A stretch of DNA of 64,000 nucleotides. Source: Prosapia bicincta (lineage: Eukaryota > Arthropoda > Insecta > Hemiptera > Cercopidae). The DNA is taken from the NCBI GenBank assembly GCA_036971475.1, contig JBAIZL010000003.1, positions 80,862,429-80,926,428 on the forward strand. Reading direction: 5' to 3'. Position numbers and translations under genes: made by a program. Positions 25,918 through 37,760 of this stretch are shown here, in pieces (the stretch's first letter is position 1; each line of letters begins with the position of its first letter). Under the pieces are notes generated by a model. The model saw only the letters and a program-made list of their open reading frames with translations, made no database searches and was not told the DNA's origin.

Positions 25918-26650
25918 CTATATTTTAGTCACAATATTTCTAAAAAATCTCTTTTTATAGCGTAACCTCAAATATTTTATAACTCCCTGATCCCGTGGTT
26001 GTTGTATTGAAATCACGTCTTGTAAAAAGAGAACCACATTCACATGTTTTAGTTTAGAATTAATGTCGTAGGGATGTGCAGGGCAGTTGCTTATGAAAAG
26101 TGCATTTTTTCTCTTGGGAAATCTGTCCAGTTTTAGCATCCATCCCATAAAAGTTTCGCTCTTCTTTTTATTTAATTAATGCGTACTCAAATTCTAAAGG
26201 CTTAATGGCTCGGAAACATCGAGTGCATTCGCTTTCGCTAATCACAAGCAAGTTGCTTATTTCTGTTCCTATCATGTTAGCTGGCACAAATACGGCGATT
26301 CTGTTTGCTTGGATCTCCCCCAAAACAGGGTCGGTTTTACAAGTCCGTGTTTAATTAGGTAAACATTTCAAAGTCAGACCTTTTTTTATCAGCATTGGTA
26401 TATCCTTTTGTGCACAATCATTTCAAATTTTTTACACACATTTTCCTTCTAAAATTTACAAATAACCGTACTACCACTTACACTTTCTCCTTAAATGACA
26501 TTTTGAACGATGGTATGCCGTTTTTTGTAAATTTACCTATCCAACCGTTGATGCAGCAAATTCCAAACCTTTTCTTTATTTATTGTCCCCGACAGTGGAA
26601 GGTTATTTTCGTGTATCACTGTAATACATTTTATCACCACGTTATTGATA
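25918..26650 (-). pseudogene. pogo/Tigger-type (CENP-B-like DDE_1) transposase, decayed
   Basis: Reading the minus strand with several frame changes, the order of family landmarks is preserved. A CENP-B-type helix-turn-helix segment reads LPLSGTINKEKVWNLL (near 26600-26545). KKRHTIVQNVI follows (near 26525). Then comes an AVFVPANMIGTEISNLLVI segment (near 26290-26230), followed by a 76-codon open stretch (26148-25918) with GWMLKLDR, NCPAHP and QPRDQGVIK. The residue before NCPAHP, normally the second catalytic Asp, is Ser here, while the Asp of RDQGVI remains. With stops, frameshifts and that loss, the copy is inactive. I did not find convincing terminal inverted repeats. Confidence 0.85.
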
Positions 26651-27059
26651 TCGTCATAAACTCACAGTTTAAATGTCTCTCTTTGTACACAAGCACAACT
26701 TTGTTTTAATATCTGATCCCAAATTGTAGTATAGTCAATAGCGAATCAGAGGTATATCAATGTTTTTTTAAACATCTATCTTATTCGCACATTTATCAAC
26801 CTATTTTATAACGTTCACTTTGTCTGCGACACATTTTTGACATTTTTGCAAAGCACGACAAACTCACGGCATGAATGAAAAGGAGTAACTGAACTAGCTG
26901 GATTAAAGCGACAAAGAAAGGAAAATGGTGGAAAGAGGAAAGAATTCGTAGCTATAAATGATAAATTCTTCAAATCTTATTTTAGTAATTTATGGTTGAC
27001 CGTAAGTAGACTGAGAGCAGAAAGTGTACGACATTACAGTACTGTATTCTAGTGTACAT
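26651..27059. other. AT-rich sequence, possible Tigger upstream end
   Basis: May contain the decayed start of the Tigger element, but no terminus could be placed. Confidence 0.35.
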
Positions 27060-27362
27060 ACTGTCTGACAACCTTTTAGTTTTACTACTTCTACTGCTGG
27101 CAAAAACAATTTCTCAAGTATATTCTATAAGAAGCATATAATTAGACTGTACAAACCGATTAAAGCCCACGTTATGTCACTAAGTTTAGTCATATTTTAG
27201 GCAGAATGGTTGTTTTCTAGAACACATACTTATTCTGGATGACGCTAGTAATTGGACAGTACAAGCCAACCACATTCCCCTTTTTGAGACTAAAGCTAGT
27301 CACATTTCAGCAGGACGGTTGTGTTTTTAAAAATACTCAAATATTTTCTCCAAGACGCATTT
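27060..27362 (+). repeat. degenerate ~110-bp tandem repeat, 2.5 copies
   Basis: The motif series CAAGTATATTCTATAAGAAGCAT, CATACTTATTCTGGATGACGCT and CAAATATTTTCTCCAAGACGCA starts at about 27116, 27225 and 27339. Between them, GACTGTACAAACC/GGACAGTACAAGCC and GGCAGAATGGTTG/AGCAGGACGGTTG also repeat. Old and diverged. Confidence 0.75.
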
Positions 27363-27560
27363 GATTTTGAATGAATTTTATGTTGACTAAAATTTTGTAT
27401 TTCAAAACTATTTTATTCCTTGTATGACTTCTGTACACTCAAACTTTTAATTCAATGAAAACTCCACAATTTTTCATGAATAGTGGAAAATGTGTTTAGC
27501 GGAATGAGTTTATCAATTTTATAAAGGGCGGGCGTTAGTGAAAAATCAAACCTTACGTAA

Positions 27561-27727
27561 TGTCAAACAGCTTCAGGAAATATAGCTCCTCCTGACAACC
27601 GTTTCCGGCCAATACGCAGGATGTTCCACAATATATTACTTTGCAATTTGTTCTACCTTGATTGATATCTATATTGGAACGGAAGAGTGCGCTACGTCAT
27701 ATACTTCAAGATTAAAACCGTATTCCC
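27561..27727 (+). repeat. dispersed ~160-bp repeat, copy 2
   Basis: Partner of 2843-3000. The core around GGAACGGAAGAGTGCGCTAC is identical over about 31 bp, while the rest shows scattered substitutions. Confidence 0.8.
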
Positions 27728-28480
27728 TTTTCTCTGTAGCTATGTACATTTCGTGTCCAACACTAAGTTTATTAATTACTATACATTAATGTAATTTAAG
27801 TGTAATTATATTATATTACAAAATATTTACTTTGGTTTTAGCAACAATGACAATATCAAACCATGTTGTAAAATCAACACCCAATTATTTATCTTTTTCC
27901 ATTGTTGACAAATTACAGGAATTCTAAAAAAATATTTTTTTCCGTTAATCTTATTGTGATTAAAGTGGAACACTGGTTTGCCGATTTTATAAAGCCAGTT
28001 GAAGATGCAACTTTTATAAAGAAATTCGTGTAACAAAAATTTATTTTGTGTTTAAAATAATATATCCTCCCTGAACACTAAGCACCCGCATGCTTCATCA
28101 AGCAAGATTCACTAATCTCACTTATTGTCTGAAGCTTGCGTATTCAAAGCTATATACACCATGTTGTCTACTTCCATTTATAGCTATTTATATTCACAAA
28201 AAACAACTCGAAATTTCTAAATATAGAACATATGAAACGTCTAAAGGAAATATAATAAGGAAATAAGAACGAAACACTTTTTTGCAACATACAAATATAT
28301 ATAGTATTCATAACAAATAATTGAATGAACAAATACAAATTCGATACAAATTTTATATTATAATCTGAGTCTATAATGCCATGATAACAAGATAAACTTG
28401 GCACTATTATAATAAATGTGGCAACAATGTTGCCGATGTTAATCTAACGTATGTTGTATAACTTGCATAGATACATTACT
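27728..28480. other. AT-rich intergenic DNA, nothing recognised
   Basis: Nothing recognised. Confidence 0.5.
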
Positions 28481-28540
28481 CATTACTGACGATGTTGTAC
28501 TATTTGCCAACGAAACGCTTTGAAAAATGAAAACTAATTA
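28481..28540 (+). ncRNA. decayed hammerhead-like motif, PLE family B
   Basis: CTGACGATGTTG followed by TTTGCCAACGAAACGCTTTG aligns with the hammerhead in the 52-kb palindrome (CTGATGATGTTGG ... TTGCCAACGAAAAGCTTTG). The core has T-to-C at the fifth position, so the fold is probably inactive. No endonuclease tail is visible upstream. Confidence 0.55.
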
Positions 28541-30120
28541 ATAGTTCTTGCACCTAAATATCTTCAGGTGTTTTGATTACTATACAAGAAAACATACTAC
28601 TACATATCCACTGATTATTCAACATTAAACATTTATTACATCGAACATTTTGATAAAAAATAATGCAATAATTAAAGCTATAGTTAGTACAAAATTTGTG
28701 TATTTTGGCCAGAGATAAAACTGCATTGTAAGGGTTAAAGACCAATGAATTATATATTTCACATCATATCACGTGCAACAATTACGTTCAGAGAACGTGG
28801 CGTGTGCTGGTGACAAGATATGCTCTGTCTGGAGTTTTAAACGCTGAAACATAGGCCTTGTGTAGCAGAAAACTTTGTTATATCAATACGGTTTCATACT
28901 CTTTTCTAGGGATTTATTTTAATAAAGTAATTAGTCATACATGAAAAAAATTTATGTCTCCAGTTGACCTAATAATTTCAAAATAGATAAATTATAAATA
29001 AATTGTGTACGACTACCCTACAGTCTTTACAAACAATCAACGACTGACTACAAACAAACTAACACGTATACACTTTTATCACTCATTAACTTATTCGATA
29101 GATAGAACAATGCACACGATATGCACAGACTGTCGCATACCGACTGACTGATCACCTCAATTTTTAAAATTTAGTAATTTTAATATGTAAATAGCACTGA
29201 CTAAACAACTGCCTCACAATTCTGTAACAGGTGGCGCAGACCCACATCCCGAGGGTCGCATTAGAATTAGGTAGACTAATAACTTAGTTTTGTAATCCTA
29301 TATCGGTTTCAAATAGATTTCAGAAGAAGAGCATCTCACTCTTACTATAGCTGTACTAACTAGATGGTAATACCCATCCTTATTACTTAGCATAAGGATA
29401 TCATAGCCGCCAAGTTTCCTATGCTTTGGTTTCAATGCCATCTATGGCAGGTTTTTTCCTGGCAGGGTATCTTTCTCCCCAGGATATTTCTTCGCGTTCT
29501 TGTGCTATATTTTCCATTCTTTTTCAATTCGCTATTCCTTGTTTCTCCATGGAAAGGCATTATTAGCTAGGTCTCAATAAATTTATAGTAATGACATTCA
29601 AGTGTTTGAAGGTTTAGATAGAGGTCACACGTATAAATAATATGTTATATCTCTATATGAGTATAGTTTTATATCATTTGATGCATAACCAACTCTCCAT
29701 ATGCTGACGTTAATAATAAATATTCACATACGTGCTTTCAGTGGTTATTCTGTCGCAGCCGAGTGGTCATCCTCTTTAACATTCTGGAAATTATACCGTA
29801 ATACGATTTGTCCATCATCAAACAGTATTACAATACTCCATCTTCCAGTTTTGAGGGCAATATTGAATTTCGACCTAACAGAACATCAATTAGGTTATAA
29901 CTTCTGTCAAAGGCTTTTTAACACTCCTTTAAAGTTGACCACGGAACATTAGTTGTTTTCTACGCTTTAAAAGGACCCATTTCTATTTTTTATAGCTGTA
30001 ACAGCTTCTTTCTATTTCTCTCTACTTCATGTCTTAGGTAGTGGCGTCTTTAAAAATGTGAAAATAAAAATGGTTCAAAATATGGCACAGTGGATGTTAA
30101 AAACATATGCAGAAAATATT
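28541..30120. other. intergenic DNA, nothing firmly recognised
   Basis: 29400-29560 and 29700-29950 are a little richer in G+C, with a short open frame on the plus strand. No family was recognised. Confidence 0.5.
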
Positions 30121-30122
30121 CG

Positions 30123-30191
<69 letters not shown>
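30121..30191. repeat. (TA)n microsatellite
   Basis: About 35 TA units with one GTA interruption. Confidence 0.95.
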
Positions 30192-30193
<2 letters not shown>

Positions 30194-30259
30194 CAATATG
30201 TATTCTTGTGTATTAATAAAGAACTAAGTCAAAATACAAATACAAGAATTATAATAGAA

Positions 30260-30263
<4 letters not shown>

Positions 30264-30312
<49 letters not shown>
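30264..30312. repeat. (TA)n microsatellite
   Basis: About 24 TA units, 72 bp from the previous tract. Confidence 0.95.
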
Positions 30313-30314
<2 letters not shown>

Positions 30315-30589
30315 TTTAATCCTAAAATAAACATTTTACATTATTTAAAAAAAGATATAAACCTATATATAATAATAAAATAAACTATATATACAATGGT
30401 ACAGTATGCTTGAAAACGTCTATTAGAATCTGGAGTGTCTGAAGACATATACGACCAATTAAAAGTCTTCGCTATATTAGCTCATAACACAGAATAAAAA
30501 CATAAGTCATTTTAAAAAATCATTACTAATTTACCTTGCTGTATCGAAAGTTTTAATTAAAGAAAGGCTCATAACTAGCGATTTACTTT

Positions 30590-32290
30590 ATTACAAGCCT
30601 ATGTGAGCTTTAGTTTTGTTATGTCACTGTACTTATTGATTTTGCCAGTATACATATTGATTATAGTTGGGAGATGTTTGATTATGTCAGTTTACTTATT
30701 TATTATGTTAGTGAACTAATTATTTATGAAAGCAGACTTCACTTTGGATATAGATGTTGCCTTGTTCCTAATCATAATGGCTGTGTACTAATTGATTATG
30801 CCAGTGTACGTATTGATTAAGTTGGTGCACATATAAATTAAGTAATTAGTGTAAAAACTAATTATTAAAGTGTTCTTATTAACCATTCCAATGACTATAT
30901 TCATTATGCCACTGAACTTATTGATTATTAAAATACAGTTATAATTGATTATGACAGTCTACATGTTGATTGTGGTATTGAACTTATTGTGTTATGCCAG
31001 TGTACATATTGATTATAAAGGAGTACTTATTGATCATTCCAGTGTATATGTTGGTTATGCCATCGTACCTATTGTGTATGTCATTGTACTTATTGATTAT
31101 AAAGGTGTACTTATTGATCATTCCAGTGTATATGTTGATTATGTCATTGTAGCTATTGTTTATGACATTGTACTTATTAATTAATAAAATGTAGTAATAA
31201 TTGATTAGGCCAGTGTACATATTGATTGTGCCATTGAAATTATTGTGTTATGCCAGTGTACCTCTTGATTATAAAGGAGTACTTAATGATCATTCTAGTG
31301 TATATGTTGATTATGCCATTGTACCTATTATTTATGTCACTGTACATATAGATTATTAAAGTGTAGTAATAATTGATTATGCCAGTTTACATATTGATTA
31401 TGCCATTAAACTTATTGTTTATGCCAGTGTACGTATTGATTATAATAGTGTACTTATTGATCATTCCAGTGTACGTATTGATTATTCCATTGTAATTATT
31501 GTTTATGTCATTTTACCTATTGATTATTAAATTGTAGGAATAATGGATTATGCCAGTATACATATTGTTTGTGCCATTGAACTTATTGTGTTATACCAGT
31601 GTACCTATTGATTATAACGTTATACTTATTTACCATGTCAGTGTATATGTTGATTATGCCATTGTACCTATTGTTTATGTCATTGTACTTATTGAATATT
31701 AAAGTGTAGTAATAATAGATTCTGCCAGTGTACATATTGATTATGCTATTGAACCTATTGTGTTATGCCAGTGTACATATTGATCATTCAAGTGTATATG
31801 TTGATTATGCCATTATACGTATTGTTTATGTCATTGTACTTATTGATTATTAAACTGTAGTAATAATTGATTATGCCAGTGTACATATTGATTGTGCCAT
31901 TGAACCTATTGTGTTATGCCAGTGTAATTATTGATTATAAAGCTGTACTTATTGATAATTCCAGTGTACATGTTGAATATGCCTTTGTACGTATTGTTTA
32001 TGTCATTGTACTTATTGATTAATAAAGTGTAGTAATAATTGATTATGCCAGTGTACATATTGATTGTGCCATTGAACCTATTGTGTTATGCCAGTGTAAT
32101 TATTGATTATAAAGCTGTACTTATTGATAATTCCAGTGTACATGTTGAATATGCCTTTGTACGTATTGTTTATGTCATTGTACTTATTGATTAATAAAGT
32201 GTAGTAATAATTGATTATGCCAGTGTACATATTGATTGTGCTATTGAAAGTTTTTATACCAGTGTACGTATTGACTATCTGAATGTACCT
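30590..32290 (+). repeat. ~21-bp minisatellite with ~172-bp higher-order repeat
   Basis: About 75-80 monomers of the form TTGATTATGCCAGTGTACATA with many variants. The marker AGTAATAATTGATTATGCCAG (and variants) starts near 30947, 31203, 31375, 31546, 31718, 31869, 32041 and 32213. Spacings are 171-172 bp, with one of 151 bp (one monomer fewer) and one of 256 bp at the edge. The last two 172-bp units are nearly identical, which marks the most recent amplification. Monomers of 21 bp keep phase with codons, so open frames of about 80 codons appear on both strands. They are repeats of 7 residues and not evidence of a gene. Confidence 0.95.
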
Positions 32291-35200
32291 AATAATTTTC
32301 AGTGTCAAATCTTTGTTCATTCAAAAATCTGCTCCCAAAAAGGATACGACTGAGCAGGTTTCCCTGTTTTAGAACATTATTTTCGATAAATAATTATTAT
32401 TATGTGCTGTTTATACTGGTATAAATTTTAAATAGATATATAGTTGAGTTTTCTTTAATTAAATTTGAACTTACTAGGCGCTGTAAATATACAGAATTAG
32501 AAAGAGAAATAAAGGTTTTGATTGTTAAATTTGAATGTTGTGGAATAATAATAATAATAAAGATATTAGTATCTGAATTGAATTTAGAATATATTTCCAT
32601 ATGAATATTATCTTTTCGTAAAGTTTTAAAGAACTTTATTGAATGTTTGTTTAATTCTGGCGCTTTCGATTGCAGCGATTGGTGTCCGTCAGGAAACTGT
32701 CGAAAAGGTAGCTTCATTAATAACCCTTAAAAGTATGATTGAACAAGCTTCACATACACGATTCAATAATATCGGATATTTTAGATATATTTATTTTCAC
32801 ACCTTTATACAGAAGGAAAAAAATCTTTGAACATTTCTTTCATGTTAGCAAAACGTTTTTTCAAACACTAGGAAAACAATATGTGGATAATTTAACAAGA
32901 GTGAGTATCACTATTAACACGAACTTTAGAAATGTTTGAAATATTTTTTGATTACGTGGCAAACTTGAAATAATCCTTGAAGTAATACAAAATATATATT
33001 TACATACATCAGCGTTAATCTGCGTGACTCAAATGATTGGATACGTACACATGTGTCAGATATGTTTACTTTACACAGTAATTACTTCTTCACTGCAGGG
33101 TTTATTGCATTTTTAAGGGTTAATAAAATACAAGGAAGCATAATATGATGAGCAGGCCTTACTCGTAACATATGGTATTCAGTGAAGGTAATGCGGTTAA
33201 CACTTCGTTTCACCCGCTAATTATTTAAGGCCTACTAGAGTTTAGTTAAATTTCAATTGGCAGTGAGAAGTTTAGAGGTTCTTTCACTACTATAAGAACA
33301 GAAATATCTGGTTTTTAAGATTAAATTTAACTATCCAGATATTGTTATAATATAGGTATTTTTTAAATTACAAAGATAAAATGTAATGAAAAGATACACA
33401 AGAATAAAAAAAAAAATGATTCAAGTTGAAAACATTCTCTTTGGGGAAATACTATTAAATGTTTTAATGATTAGGTCATAGTTAGGAGTAAATTTTAATG
33501 GAAAACTTTGTGTAATAAAAAAAACTCAGGTTTAGTTTTACTTGGTTTTAAATATTAAAGGGGCTGAAAACTCTTACAAATATAATTGATTAACTTTTAA
33601 AACAATTATCTTGATAAACAATTGATATTTTCTGTAATTAAAAATATACTTTTGTTAATAAAGTTGTGTTTTATCACTCTTTGACGATATAAATCAAGTG
33701 ATATTTATTTAAAGATTAAGTCGTTGGACATGCAGACAATGTAAGTAGAAAGGCTAGTATGCTGACGTACTATCATTGTGAACTGAACTATAAATGAAAA
33801 TAAGTTTAATTCATAATAGAGTAAGAATTTTACAAGATTTGCTTTAAATTAAGATGCTGAAACACCTTTACGTGGGATCGAATGTTGGGCTTTTGGATTA
33901 TTAGTTTATGATTAGGAAACATGAATACTTTACAATAACCAAAAGTTCAATATTCCAAAGGGTAAATACAGATTTTATATCTGCTGAAGGTTCAAACCTA
34001 AGGGTGAATAAATGTAATGGTTTTAAACATCAGCTACACTTTATTGCATTATTTATTCGACCTCTAATCTAATTACTGCGTGTAAATTTATTTTAAAAAT
34101 TATTATTTAAAACTACTCATCATAGTAGCAGATGCATTATAGAAACACAGGGATTCAACTTTCAAATTTTTTTATGCCTCCTGTGATGTTCCAAAGCTTT
34201 TATCTGCTGATCGATAAGTTGTGCTCTACAAACTTTTGCGTATGCTTTTCATCTTATTGCGAGTCACCCCTCTCTTCCCAGCGGCTTAGGTACCATTACC
34301 TACGCCTCAGTACGTTTTTTATATATATACCAAGATTTTGGTTTGTGAAATCATTAATTCATCAGGTTTAAACATCATGTTCAAGCTTCACAAATCGTTA
34401 GGATCCATAAAAGCTATTACAAACGTATTTTGTTATTATTAAAACACATACCTATTCTAAACAACCATTTAGTATAACCTATATTTTAGTACATTCTTCT
34501 ATTTTTCCTAACGTTACAATATTCTTCAGTGTTTAGGAATGACTCCATTTTCAAAATTTACTATCTACGCAGTATTTCTTTAGAGAGTTCTATTTAAGTT
34601 TTTAAAATAAACAACGGAAAATATCATAGTTTTAGTTAAGGGAGAAATATGTACTTAAATATTTACAAATTTTTCAAATAGAAATGATTATATTATATAT
34701 AATGAGTATATTAGAATTTCAATAATATACTGTTTGAAGAACCAACCATGATGTTCAAAGACGTACCTTTAGCTACGTTTGTGAACCTATATAATTACCT
34801 TTTGATGCCTTATGAAAAATATAACTACTCAGGCATTATTCCAAGCCTATATTTTAAGTATTTTATCTAGTTTATACTGTAATTAAAATTATACCTCGGG
34901 GGTTGTAGCAAGAGGGACAAATCATTATTATAACTGATCTAAGGGCTTGTTCCAGTGATCATTAAACCTGCATGAAGATTCTCTCGTGGATGACTTTACA
35001 TCTTCCATATAGATTCCAGAAACACTCCTTGAACACGAAAAGGATTAGAAATTACTGGAACTCATTAGGCTACATGTTTTTAATTCTTCATAATTCAATT
35101 TTTGTCATTTGGTTTTAGTTTTATTATTTGTTATTATTTTTGCAAAACATATTTTTATAAATTAGGTTTAACGCTGGAAAACTTTAATAAAATACAAATA

Positions 35201-35312
35201 TATTAACATTCTTTCTCTTACTCCTTCTTTTCCCTCCACTTTCCCTCCTTTTCACTTTTCTCAATTGCTTTGATTCCTCATCTCTCTGAACTTCTCTCTG
35301 AGTGGGTTTTGT
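32291..35312. other. AT-rich intergenic DNA; one short GC-richer patch
   Basis: Apart from 32636-32735, which is discussed among the findings, no signal was seen. Short open frames are unsupported. Confidence 0.5.
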
Positions 35313-37380
35313 ATGTGTGTGTGTGTGTATGTTCCTATGAATAAATTGTCATAGAATTGAAATCTTCAATACATTATTTTAAAATTTATATACAAAATAC
35401 AGAAATACAAAATAATTCCCATCAAACATTTTGTGCAGCCTGCCGTGGATTTACACAAGCGGGTGGGTGAAGCTAAGTAAATAGAAACATCTGGATACAA
35501 TTGATCCGAATTGTAATTTAATTAAACATCCGTATTTTACATAAAAATAAAACTGTCACTGAATTGTTGTAAAATCGTTTGCAATACAACTTTTTGATAG
35601 ACTAATAAAAGGCAATGAAAAATTTTATTAAGGTGAATATTCACCTACTTCCGGTAAGTGATAGTTAAATTAACCCTACGTTTTTTTAAAATAATTTAAG
35701 ATGGCAAATTATTTCTTTAGAAAAATCCATTGGTCGCTAATTAAAAATCGGACACTATATTCAATCATAATAATTCCTCTTCTTACAATAGCTCTTCAAA
35801 TATAGTTTCAATTAAAAAGCGATTGTTTGTAAAATGTTGCTTACGTTATTAACCAAACAAACATCATCTACAGAATGTTCTGTGATTGATTTTCACCATT
35901 TATATTTTAAAGGGCTTTTAATAAGATCATTAAATTTTAAATTTAACTATTATCTAATTCGAAATTATTTTACTTTTTTATTTATCAAAAGGTTTTTGAC
36001 ACGTAAATATTCAAACTGTATTTTAGTTCATAACAATTTCGTTAGATTTGTGTAATTCTGTGGGGTTATAACATTGGAATTTCGATAAAAAATAATTTCA
36101 AAAGGTATATTTTTAATTTTTGAGTGTGAAAGGTTTAAAAGCAAAATATTCTCATACACACACACACACACACACTGCAACGTCCCCCCCACCTCCACCT
36201 CTACCGTCCCTACCACCGCAGCACTACGCGGTCGTTTTGTTGTGTTGTTTAAATCCTTTCTTGCAGAATACTAAAATTTAATTGTTTACAAGAAAACATA
36301 TTTATAAACAACCAAAACTCTGCCTATCACCCTGCTGGTAAAACCGTGCTAAACTCACAGAGTTAAGTGTATGTTTCCTGCTCGTAGGGCCTAACCCACA
36401 ACAAGCCTATTCCCGCTGACTACTATTTAAAGTACATATAAACCCTCCTAAATAAGTTTATCAATTGTGTATGGTCTAAGTATAGTCACACATGTCAAAT
36501 TAAGAGTCAGCTGGAAAGAAACACATTTAGAATAATACACATAAAAAACACAGAGTCTTACCACCTGATGATGATCTGCACAAACAGCAAGGGAACGTGC
36601 AAAATATGATTGTGCTTAAAAATACCTATTTTAAAAGGCTCCTGTGTCCTCTTAAACACAATCTGCCAGTAGATAAATCTCTGGACTTTTATTACAAAAA
36701 ACCAACTAATCTTTAGACTAGCTCATGAAATTAGTAGAGAGAAACTCTTTAAAACATTAGGCTTTATCTATTGCCATTTAATGAAATTAAATTAAATTTG
36801 TTTACTGATTTGATAATCATTTTTATATTAGTTGGAAAAAGCTAAACAGTTTTTATTGGTTATTTGACACAGGATGGAATGCAAATAATGTTGATTTTTA
36901 TGACATATTTAACTCTATTTATTGAAATAAAAAAGAAAATTTATCCTTCAAAGTATTACACAATTATATTAGCAAAACAATTCACTGAGTTACTTCTTGT
37001 TTCTTATGCTTTAAAAAATTATACTTTGCATATAGATTGATAACATAGACATAACATAAAATTATTTTCAAAATTACACATAATAATATTTTATCTCCTA
37101 TATGGAATTGGTAAATTCATATTTTATGACCTTTAATTTTTAAATTTATAATATTCGAAAATTTCTCATTTTCTTTAAATAAACGGCTTATGGCCAAAAA
37201 CCTTTTGTAATTTTAATATTCATTATTTTAAATATTCTGAGCACATAAATTCATTTACTTAGCATACAATTTATTTAAATTTTATAAAGAGTGAAGTCAT
37301 TGTTTTAAGCTTGCAAATTTGTTTGAATTTAATAAAATTAACTAACTAAATTTGACGTGACTGATTTCGAATAAAGAAAA
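35313..37380. other. AT-rich intergenic DNA with small GT and AC tracts
   Basis: Short (GT)n at 35313-35329 and (CA)n at 36156-36175. Nothing else recognised. Confidence 0.55.
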
Positions 37381-37760
37381 TGACTTGCCAAAGATGTTCT
37401 TGCCGGTCCTTGGGGTCCCTCGTCTGGATTCCCTGGTCCTTGGACACCGGAAGTCGCCATCCCTGGTTCGTCGGTGGTGGTTTCCCTCTATTCGAGCGTC
37501 CTGGAGGCTGAGTCTGGAGCCTTCATCCTTGGTGGTCCTGGATGTCGAAAGCGCTGAGGTTATGGTCCATCCGGCCTACTGACGGTCTCTACTCGCGGTC
37601 CAGCATAGCGTCCCGCGGCACCTCGTGTTAGAAAATTTTTACAGACTGTCTCTAAAAGCTTAGAGACCAAGTATATATAGCGGTGAATTTCACCTACCGC
37701 ACCCCGCCTGCAAAGCTTGCTATCACTCGATTTATTCCTTGTACAGGCAAGTCGGGCAAC
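37381..37760. other. GC-rich island followed by a TATA-like segment
   Basis: 37385-37620 is strikingly GC-rich and rich in TGG/CCTGG words. It is followed at 37670 by TATATATAGCGG and a C-rich stretch ending near 37715. A 65-codon open frame begins at 37385 (the codon at the start is TTG) and matches nothing known to me. It could be an LTR or 5' end of an element, or an isolated promoter/first exon. The sequence alone does not decide. Confidence 0.35.

Noticed and set aside
29701..29952. Open frame with a piggyBac-like minus-strand reading (TGRWSIVILFDDG)
   Set aside because: The similarity is only a few residues and upstream/downstream family motifs are absent.
30945..31184. Open frames on both strands of the 21-bp minisatellite as a repeat protein
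   Set aside because: A 21-bp period keeps any frame open. Both strands are open at once, and stops appear in neighbouring units.
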